Made by a program: the position numbers and the translations under genes
Assembly (NCBI GenBank): GCA_964017235.1
Contig: OZ024934.1
Span: 78,706,706-78,770,705, forward strand
Length of the DNA stretch: 64,000 nucleotides
Direction: 5' to 3'
DNA from: Sabellastarte sp. h YS-2021
Lineage: Eukaryota > Annelida > Polychaeta > Sabellida > Sabellidae
The notes under the pieces: model-generated
What the model was told of the DNA's origin: nothing
Database searches by the model: none
The model's input: the letters and a program-made list of their open reading frames with translations, nothing else
In this document: positions 40,998 to 49,164 of the stretch, piece by piece
Position numbering within the stretch: position 1 is the first letter of the stretch
How the letters are laid out: each line of letters opens with the position of its first letter

Positions 40998-41321
40998 CAC
41001 ATCCGCTACAACCAAGTCTTCAGGAGTCTCTCCCAGGATCTAGGTATTCCTTTACCTTCAAGATGTTACGGGTAAGGTCATTTTGTTTTTTTAATTATCA
41101 AGTAATTTCTATTAAGGACTTATTCAGTTGTCATTAATCTCATATTTCAGGTTAAAAATTTCATGAGATGCCCAACCACTGGGTTGGTCAGTCACACGTG
41201 AAGGTCTCCTAGGGACCCTTAGACCTCGAAGTGAGCACTGCTGCACTTCCGTCCTACAACCAAACATCTAGACAGTTTTAGCACTGTCTCTCTTTTACTT
41301 AGGTTTTTGGCTCGTTACAGG

Positions 41322-41340
41322 CCCGATCTTCGGGATCGGG
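41322..41340 (+). terminator. Conserved 3' hairpin of C
   Basis: CCCGATCTTCGGGATCGGG, a seven-pair stem with a TTCG-containing loop, framed by TTACAG and CTGTAA that can extend the stem. The same structure is at 54654-54672 in D. Its role in RNA 3' processing or termination is a guess. Confidence 0.4.
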
Positions 41341-41416
41341 GCACTGTAAAGGGGACTCAGACTGGTATTTCTGGCACTATTCTGTATATACTAATTCAAA
41401 TCCGGGCGGTTGAATT

Positions 41417-41522
41417 CAGCATTAAGTCCCACATGGTAAGCTATTGTAGCGTAATAAAATTGAAAATTTTAATTACTTAAATGTAGCTTTTATAAGCTAC
41501 AAGCTTACCATGTGGGACTTAG
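41417..41522 (+). repeat. Internal complementary region of C
   Basis: Inverse of the left end (known from D) joined at GCGTAATAAAATTGAAAATT to the inverse of C's own right end. It preserves the sequence of the lost left terminus. Confidence 0.9.
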
Positions 41523-41579
41523 GAGAGTCCCACCCTGCCTCCCCGCTGTTTACAGCTGAGGGGTAGGTTTAAAAAATTT

Positions 41580-41770
41580 CAACGAGAAAGTAGGGCGATT
41601 GGTCAGAAGTTATCACGTGACGACAACTACCAGTATATCCGGTGGCTAACAAGAACGATCTTTTTTTCTAAGACGTTGGCCCCGGGTGTGGCAACCCGAG
41701 AACAGCATTAAGTCCCACATGGTAAGCTTGTAGCTTATAAAAGCTACATTTAAGTAATTAAAATTTTCAA
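41580..41770 (-). repeat. Right inverted terminal repeat of C
   Basis: Matches the D ITRs, with the TCACGTGA palindrome at 41613-41620 and the outer end AGTAATTAAAATTTTCAA. Confidence 0.9.
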
Positions 41771-42800
41771 TTTTGAGTTTTTGCCTTATATCTTCTTTAT
41801 TGTTGCTTTTATAGCTTCAGAATGTATTAAGAGGTATTGGGAAAGCATATGTGGAGAGTCTAAATAGCCGGTCAGTTTTACCCCCCGACCCCCCCCTTAT
41901 GGGCCAAACTGGGGTCATAAATAGCTGCTTTGGAGTTTTTGCCTTATATCTCCTTTATCGTTGCTTTTATAGCTTCAGAATGTATTAAGAGGTATTGGGA
42001 AAGCATATGTGGAGAGTCTAAATAGCCAGTCAGTTTTACCCCCCGACCCCCCTTATGGATCAAACTGGGGTCATAAAATAGCTGATTTTGAGTTTTTGCC
42101 TTATATCTCCTTTATTGTTGCTTTTATAGCTTCAGAATGTATGAAGAGGTATTGGGAAAGCATATGTGGAGAGTCTAAATAGCCAGTCAGTTTTACCCCC
42201 CAACCCCCCCCCCCCCCCCCCTTATAGGCTAAACTGGGGTCATAAATAGCTGCTTTGGAGTTTTTGCCTTATATCTCCTTTATCGTTGCTTTATAGCTTC
42301 AGAATGTATTAAGAGGTATTGGGAAAGCATATGTGGAGAATCTAAATAGCTGGCCACTTTTATCCCCTGATCCCCCCCCCCCCTCATGGGCCACACTGGG
42401 GTCATAAAATAGCTGATTTCGAGTTTTGGTCTTATATCTCCTTTAATGTTGCTTTTATAGATTGAGAATGTATTAAGAAGTACTGGGAAAGCATATGTGG
42501 AGAGTCTAAGTAGCCGGTCAGTTTTACCACCCGACCCCCCCCCCCCCCCCCCCTTATGGGTCAAACTGGGGTAAAAAATAGCTGTTTTGGAGTTTTTACC
42601 TGATATCTCCTTCATTGTTGCTATTATAGCTTCGGAATGTACCGGTATTAAGAGGTATTGGGGAAACCATATGTGGACAGTCTAAATAGCCGGTTAGTTT
42701 TACCTCCTGACCCCCATGTATGGGTCAAACTGGGGTCATGAAATAACTTTTGCCTTTATTGTTGCTTTTATGCTTTCACAATGTATTAAAACCTATTGCA
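41771..42800 (+). repeat. Satellite core of H2, right part
   Basis: About six units of the 158-160 bp satellite, with C tracts up to about 19. The 42220-42413 stretch is nearly the same as the last unit left of element C. Units decay towards 42800. Confidence 0.87.
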
Positions 42801-43603
42801 AAACCCTGTGGACAATCTAAATAGCAAAACATACTTGCACACATGATTATATATGAAGTTATCAATACTCGTTACTGAAATGCTTTGTAGAATTTACACA
42901 AAATTTACTAAACTTACATCCAATGTTGTACATCCAATGTACAACACTTTCTCCAGCTTGTCTATGTCTACAACGCTTGTTTATGTTAATTAAAGAAGAC
43001 CTTTGTAGGATTTTCCCTGTCATGATATCACTAAGGGGGTTGGTTTATGTAACAGTACAGTACACCTTTGTGCATTCTTAGCTTTACAGCATGCTTATTA
43101 AAACCACAAGGCATTTTAAACTCTCAGGGACGCTTCGCTTTTGTTAGCAAAAGCATTCATCTAGTTTAACTTTGTTTATTAATCAAGATTGAGATATTGA
43201 TTCACCCAAAAAATGCAGTGTAACAACTTGTAATTTCCCATTTCCAATAAGGTTGTGTAAGTAAACATTAGATATTTAAAATGATCATCAAGTATACACA
43301 ACACTGCTTTTAAAGCTAATTGATTTCACAAAAAGTATAAAATACATATCCAGTTTTTACCTCACAACCTTTAAAGGTTATGTGGGTATTGTTAAATATT
43401 GAGGAGTAGTTATTAAATACAGGAATATATTTAAAATGCCTTGTGACAAATTTTAATTAATATTGTAATTGATACTTTATTACTTATCTTGAAATCAAGG
43501 AAGCAAAATTGATATCAAAATATCAAGATCTGATTAAAAATATTGCTCATTGTATATGCAGTATGCATTGAGTATGCAGCAACATAACCATTTATTTTTA
43601 CAG

Positions 43604-43825
43604 ATACACAGCCAAAACCTAAACCCATGGTTGCTAGGCAACCTCTACGAGCTCATCAGATTCCTAAAAGCTCTGCCAAACCCCGACCAATCAGCTACAT
43701 CAGCATGCCCACGAATGTCACGCATCAGGGCACAAAATCTGAGGTGGAGGCCAAAAAAATGATTGCTGAGCTCCTGGGAGTGATTGATGCAGAGGGTTCA
43801 ACAAGTGCAGCAGCATCTGGTGCAG
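43604..43825 (+). CDS. Synj: Synaptojanin exon: conserved tail helix region
   Basis: This 222-bp exon encodes TQPKPKPMVARQPLRAHQIP, KPRPISYISMPTNVTHQGTK and a predicted helix SEVEAKKMIAELLGVIDAEG. It continues phase 1 from the preceding exon and leaves in phase 1, with acceptor AG at 43602-43603 and donor GT at 43826. The amphipathic segment is the least repetitive part of the tail and may be a binding helix; I do not recognise a named domain. The preceding intron is about 11 kb because of H2 and element C. Confidence 0.82.
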
Positions 43826-43842
43826 GTAAACTTCATTAAGTA

Positions 43843-44284
43843 TAGATGTGGTTACCTCCGCTCTACTTTACTTATGTGTAGAGCCGTGGAATGACCCACA
43901 TAAAACTGGAGATTTACCCGAAAACATTCCTGTTGAATTGGGCTAGATAGATGGCTAAATTTGACTTTCTACAGTTTAAGTCACTAGATTTTGATTTAAG
44001 CACAGAGAGATTAAGATATTTAAGCTATTTCAGACAACTTTTACAGTGAAAGAACATTTTCTATATTTTGAAAAAATCTTCAACAAAACAATTTTGAAAA
44101 TGGATGAATGCCATTTATTTTCACTCACTTATGTTTGCATGTTGAGGGGGGAAATAAAACACAATTATGAAAATACTTGGGTTATTTATTCATTTGTAGG
44201 TATTTGCATTTGAAACAGATTTCAAATTTTATGTGGGTCATGCCACGGCTGTACACACAAGTAGAGCCGAGGTAACCACGTCTA
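43843..44284. mobile_element. MITE-like element with inverted ends of about 60 bp
   Basis: The left end TAGATGTGGTTACCTCCGCT and TGGAATGACCCACATAAAA are mirrored on the right by TTTTATGTGGGTCATGCCA and GAGGTAACCACGTCTA with few mismatches. It starts 17 bp after the splice donor at 43826. No coding capacity; the target duplication is uncertain (TA or similar). Confidence 0.7.
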
Positions 44285-44969
44285 CATACAGTGAAGCTTG
44301 GCTAGTCAGGTAGTGAATCGACAGCGTAAAATTCAAGTTTTCAATTACAGACAGTAGAATTAACAGCAATGATGCTGGACCAAATTGATACAGCAAATTT
44401 TAATGTGTATTGAGTAGATTCAGAAAGCCTGTGTGTAAACTAGGTTTGTGATAGAATAACTGGGGTCTGGAAGTTGTGTTTACTTTGTTTGAAAAATGAG
44501 GGGAAAAAATAGCAAAACTAGGTTCTTGTAAACTATTAAAATATTATTTACATCCATAAATAGCATGTGTCAGACCCAATAGTTTAGTCAGTCTTGTGCA
44601 CCAATTTTCTATTTTCACCCCCTTCATTTTTGCTTGTTTTGTCCGATATTTGTCTTTTTCGTTTTAAAAATTTATTTACATCAAACTGCCATATTTGGTT
44701 TATTGATACATTACTTGGTACCCAAGTGATGATTGAGTTGAATTTGTGAAACTTAAATGCTTAGTTTAATGCTTAGTTCAGTTGATACAGAAAAACTTGT
44801 ATGGTTGTCATATTGGCATAAAAATCCTTATTTGGAGCATATGTTCTTTTGCAAGTTTCCTGCTTATTCTCAGGAATAATAAAATAATAAAAAAGAAAAG
44901 AATTATCAGACTAACTATAATTAATGCAGTTATTTATAATAGTAGAAACGTATACATACTGTATTACAG
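44285..44969 (+). other. Intron, no feature seen
   Basis: A+T-rich intron to the acceptor AG at 44968-44969. Nothing recognised. Confidence 0.6.
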
Positions 44970-45748
44970 GCCCTGCAGTAGTATTGCCAAGTAGTACAAC
45001 ATCACCCCAAGTTAATGGAACATCTCCAGTCAATGCAGAAAACCCACCAGTTAAGTTGTTGCCAGAAGATGGAGCTCCAAAGCCCATACCTCGAGCTAGG
45101 AGTGCAACAAATATCAGCGCCACATCTCTCCCCAGTGAGAATAAACCCCCAGTCTCTGACAATGCACCAGTTCCAAAACCACGTCCACGTAAAGATTTAC
45201 CTTCCCAGAGCAGTACTACAAGTAACAGTAGTGAGTCTGGTACAACATCACCTGAAGAAAATAAGAGTAAGTCACCTGTACGAGTTTTACCTCCAGAAGC
45301 TTTAGTTAAACCTTCAGATGCATCTGATAACCCACCAAAACCTGCACCCAGAAGAGATTTGCAAGAGAAAAAGCCAGTCAATACAGATGCAGGTCCAACC
45401 AATGATCATCAGTCACCTCCTACAACCAGTCCAAGTCAGCCATTGAAATCTGCCCCTTCTCGCCCAGCCCCTATGAGGCCACAAAATGTGACTTCTCCTA
45501 GTTCAACTACTGGGTCAGTGACAGGGTCTAATAGATCGAGTGCTACATGGTATACAGACAAAGATCTGCTTAGTCCAACAGACAAAGAGGCTTCTGTAGA
45601 GTCTACACATAATGCCAATGCTGCACAGAAGGCAAGTATTGTCACAGATGGGCCGGCAGTACCACCAAGGAGACCACCAGTGAAGGTTCAGTTGCCAGAT
45701 GATGACGCCCCTCCCCCTCCAGTTCCAGTAAGAAAGGATTTACTATGA
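44970..45748 (+). CDS. Synj: Synaptojanin last exon: proline-rich tail and stop
   Basis: This 779-bp terminal exon enters in phase 1 and ends at TGA 45746-45748 after 258 further codons. It is rich in Pro, Ser and Thr. A short motif recurs: PKPIPRARS, PKPRPRKDLP (near 45173), PKPAPRRDLQ (near 45334) and, as the last residues, PPPVPVRKDLL. PxPxPR-type motifs are known ligands of CIN85/CD2AP SH3 domains, so adaptor binding is plausible but inferred. Another SH3-ligand-like stretch is PAVPPRRPPVK. The open frame reaches upstream of the acceptor, which is intron. The exon total with the others is divisible by three. Confidence 0.87.
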
Positions 45749-46300
45749 CAGCTGTCTGTGTCATAAGTCTTTGAAGAGATGATACACAACCCCATCTAAT
45801 TCCAGTAAGAAAGGATTTACTGTGACAACTGTCAATCATAATGCTCTGAAGAGGTGATGCTCCACATCCTCGAATTCCAGTAAGAAAGGATTTACCATGA
45901 GAGCTGTCAATCATAAGGCTCTGAAAAAAATAATGCTCCACCTCCTCTAATTCCAGTGAGAATTTATTGTGACCGCCGTCAATCATAAGGCTCTGAATAT
46001 ATGATGCTCTGCCTCCTCTAATTCCAGTAAGAAAGGATTTACTATGAGAGCTGTCAATCATAAAGCTCTGAAGAGATGTTGCTCCGCCCCTTCCTGTTCC
46101 AAAAAGATAAAGGATTTATGATGACAGCTGTCGATGGTAAGGCTTTGAAGACGTGATAATCCACCCCTCCAGTTTCAGTAAGATTCACCATGACACCTAT
46201 CACTCTTAAGTCTTTGATTAGTTGATGCTCCACCTACTCCAGTTCCAGTAAGAGAATCAATTGACTCTGATAGCTCTCAGTCATTAGTCTTTGAAAAATG
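45717..46300 (+). repeat. Minisatellite derived from the last codons and stop of synaptojanin
   Basis: About eight degenerate units of 68-80 bp in the 3' UTR, each with TTCCAGTAAGAAAGGATTTA, then a CTATGACAGCTGTC-like block, CATAAGGCTCTGAA and GATGCTCCACCTCC. The first unit is the coding end itself (PVPVRKDLL and stop). Confidence 0.88.
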
Positions 46301-46879
46301 AAGCTGAACATTTTTCATTTCCAGAAACACTAAATTTACTACAATTTGCTCACCCGTCTCTAAAAGTGTGCAAATGTCTAGGTGGTAGTTATTCACTAGC
46401 AGGTTTTATTGCTGAATCTCTTCATTGTGTAATTTGTGAAATGGAATTAATTGTTAAATGTCACAAAATGTTGAATTACTGACAGTTAAATATTGTTAAA
46501 TAGTTGTATGTAGATTGGTGTATATAGGAAATCAAAATTTCTGTTCAGATATTCTATTCAGGAATACTGTATTTATGTTGTACTAATAAGTATGCATATA
46601 CTCTCTCTGTTTCATTAGTTCAATTTCTTGTCTTCTGACTAACCAACAAATAATCCACTGTTCATCTGGTGCACTAATATAATTATAAACTAACTGCATC
46701 GTTTCACTGCCTGTCTGCTATCTGTTGAAGAAACTAACTTTGCAGTTTAGATATTTCAAAGCATTGTCATTTTGCACTGTATTTTTTAAAGTTTTATAAC
46801 AACAAAATTTGATTTTTGTTGAATGATAAACTTTTTTGAATCGAAATACTTATTTAAGTTGTCTGGAATTTTTGAATAC

Positions 46880-46885
46880 AATAAA
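46880..46885 (+). terminator. Candidate polyadenylation signal of synaptojanin
   Basis: First plain AATAAA downstream of the stop codon in unique sequence, about 1.1 kb after the stop. Weak by itself. Confidence 0.3.
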
Positions 46886-47091
46886 GAATATACTTGGTGT
46901 TTGTTCTTACAGGAAATCATTATGTGTTCATTTAACAATTTTTGCATTCCATGACACAATTCCAAACAGATGTCACATGTGCTTGGTTTTTATACATGAA
47001 TGTCTACTGGTTTTGCATGTTTTTCATTGACTACCATTTTCTTACCAAATACATATCATTGAAAGTAGTAATAGTTTCTCATATTTAACAG

Positions 47092-47240
47092 CGGTCCTGA
47101 GTGGTGAGCAAGTTTGGCACCCAATCACAGACTGTCACCTCTGTGTGGTTTTGACTCCCACAAGTCACAAATGCTGTGGGCCTGTCCTAATATGACCCTG
47201 GCTGTTGAACGGGACATAAAACCCCAACTTTGAACTTTGT
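47092..47240 (+). mobile_element. tRNA-derived SINE, family 2, plus strand
   Basis: Same family as 9312-9461: TTTGGCACCCAATCACA, CACCTCTGTGTGG, GGCTGTTGAACGGGACATAA. Diverged remnants of the same family may lie at 47365-47450 and 48050-48160. Confidence 0.6.
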
Positions 47241-47577
47241 CATAGTTAACAACCTGTTCTACCCAATGAAAAACTGAATATGATGTGTTGATGTCTCATG
47301 CATCTTAGTATTTGCAGAGATTGATTAGATTAGATATTGCACTGCTTTCCTGTCCTTTCCTCAGGAACTGAGTGGTGAATAGTTTTGGCATTTAATCATT
47401 CTGCTTTCACCTCTGTTTTCTTGGCTTAGAATCCAGTAGTCTGGTCTTCCAGGCTGTCTGCACCATAATGCAAATGTGTAATATTTTTGTTATAATACAC
47501 ACTGTATCTAGTCTGAGAAATCTCAGCTAGCTAAGCTAAATATATATATATGAGAACATAATGGAAAAATAATGTTA

Positions 47578-48003
47578 AGCGAGTTTGGCTTTGTATGTCG
47601 AGTGTGTCGGCGCATGCAGAAGAGAGGCCTTACGACTTGGAATTCTTCCGCGAACATTAATTTTATCCATGCTGAGTAACCTCCACCACTTGGCGGGTTC
47701 ATTCGGAATTTCATGATGGCGGTGTAAACAAAGCGGGGTCCAGCACCAGTAAATTTCTGGTAAAATAGTCACATTTATGCATATTTGTATCATCAAAAAG
47801 GAAAGACTACCCATAATTATTTTTATTATAATTATTAAACAATAATTATTGCATAAATTGAAACTGAGTGTTTCCCCCTGTTGCCGTTTGTTTACTTTAA
47901 CCCAAAAAGATATTCCAAACTGTTTGCCTTCACATGTCGCAATATGCGATCTGCACATACCCAAGATTTATCCTTGTCGCAGTCGGCACACAAGGCCAAA
48001 CTC
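47578..48003. mobile_element. Possible MITE with inverted ends of about 24 bp
   Basis: GAGTTTGGCTTTGTATGTCG on the left is mirrored by CGGCACACAAGGCCAAACTC on the right with few mismatches. No clear target duplication and no ORF. Confidence 0.4.
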
Positions 48004-48160
48004 TCTCTGTAATACAATCAAAGAGGTGTGTCTATAATATACATATTAATGCCTCTGGCAAGGCTGAGAATCCAGCACCTGGCAAATTGGCAGTGTGGTA
48101 TGCATGGAGGGTTTTGTCACGATATGACCGTAGCTGTTGATAGAGATGTAAAACTTCCAC

Positions 48161-48773
48161 TTGTAATCTTTGTACAGCTTTACAGTGCAAATAAAATAAT
48201 CAAGCCATAGACGGATGTGAGACAGTTGTGCTATGTAAATGTCTAAGTCGAAATAGAATTTTTTTCATTATTTTAATAACATAAACTGTTGACTTTCGAT
48301 TATCAGGTGTCCATAAATATTTTAAAACAAGCAGATTTCAGTTTTCTTTGTGCAGGGTAAATGTAATACTCAAGATATTGAGCATGTAATGCTGTCTGTC
48401 ATCTTTAATTTGCCAAGCACTTCCTAGTTGTTGGTTGTTCTGTAGTTTAAGTTAGATTATGTTGTTGCAATACATTATGTTCAGTATTACAGTTATTTCT
48501 GGTGAAACTTGGCTGCAAAAGATGTTCATTGAAAGAAAATAAAAAGCCAATTGAACACTGGTAAAATATTCCTGATGAAGCAGTATTACAGATGTGTTAG
48601 AAGTATGTCATATATAGTTTTGATGCTGTTGTCAGTGTATTTTTGTGAAATGTTTTAAAGAAAACATATATTTAAACAAATTTATAGACTCATATAGAAA
48701 ATTGATCAGATGTTTATCATGTAGAATTTAATGCTTGTTAGTGAATAAGATTTACATGTGGAAAAAATTTATA
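48161..48773 (+). other. Intergenic sequence, no feature seen
   Basis: A+T-rich sequence between the synaptojanin 3' region and DIRS element D. Nothing recognised. Confidence 0.6.
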
Positions 48774-48939
48774 TTTTATTACGCTACAATAGCTTACCAT
48801 GTGGGACTTAATGCTGTTCTCGGGTTGCCACACCCGGGGCCAACGTCTTAGAAAAAAATATCGTTCTTGTTAGCCACCGGATATACTGGTAGTTGTCGTC
48901 ACGTGATAACTTCTGACCAATCGCCCTACTTTCTCGTTG
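48774..48939 (+). repeat. Left inverted terminal repeat of D
   Basis: Begins TTTTATTACGCTACAATAGC, a diverged form of the terminus of the other families, and pairs with 54961-55151. Confidence 0.92.
48899..48906 (+). promoter_or_regulatory. E-box palindrome in the ITR of D
   Basis: TCACGTGA, a perfect USF/TFE-type E-box, in the position where A, B and F carry a CRE palindrome. About 260 bp upstream of gag. Use is inferred. Confidence 0.35.
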
Positions 48940-49164
48940 GCCACGATGACTGGTAGCAGTTTGTAAATATATAGACATTTTCATTTATTTCTCAGTATTC
49001 ACGTATTGTTGGAGGCTAATATTTGGATATTTCTTTAAATATATTTCATAGATTATACTGTAAAATTTTTAATTTCACAACTTAAGTATTTTCCTTTCAA
49101 TCCGCGTGTTTTGAGTTTTCTCGGTTCAGGCAATTTCAATTGTACGTCTTTTTATTGCGTTAAA

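Larger units (their letters stand above)
37790..41137 (+). pseudogene. Accidental RT-RNase H-recombinase fusion ORF of C
   Basis: One uninterrupted frame of 1115 codons, no ATG at its first codon. It contains RT (WRPVIDLNRLN, YLDDWL at 38666-38677) and RNase H (FTDASNEGWGAHL, ATDNSTVVAYINKQGG, HIPGCLNV). A 50-bp deletion relative to D at about 39480 then shifts it into the recombinase frame, so the MT-like domain is skipped and the recombinase follows (SGKRRSEIHAW, HDIRAFAASKAF, CHWKVRNTFTNFYLKD). RNase H loses its last conserved motif. The C-terminal tail after a G12 tract differs from that of D. This fusion is a mutation product, not a family feature. Confidence 0.85.
35945..41770 (+). mobile_element. 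DIRS-type retrotransposon C, left end missing
   Basis: Same family as D (over 90% alike by eye). It starts at TAAAATTATTATTTTCACAAC, which equals D position 49061, so the first 287 bp including the left ITR are absent. The break shares CTG with the flanking satellite. The right ITR is intact to 41770, and the satellite resumes with TTTTGAG, completing the unit cut at AAAATAGCTG. Gag and the polymerase region are damaged. Confidence 0.88.
34590..43164 (+). mobile_element. Helitron-like element H2, split by DIRS element C
   Basis: The head TAATTAAGCGTCCCTGAAAG and its next 500 bp are nearly those of H1. The tail AGGGACGCTTCGCTTTTG, the hairpin and the final CTAG at 43161-43164 also match. The core is the 158-160 bp satellite, present at 34990-35944 and again at 41771-42800. 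About 5.8 kb of DIRS element C lies between, so H2 was in place before C. Confidence 0.7.

Noticed and set aside
44911-45402. 163-codon minus-strand ORF opposite the last synaptojanin exon
   Set aside because: Shadow of the proline-rich coding exon; no motif, and the + strand is supported by splice phase.
24090-45748. Separate proline-rich gene downstream of a phosphatase gene
   Set aside because: Splice phases join all eleven exons into one frame, and a proline-rich tail is expected of synaptojanin.
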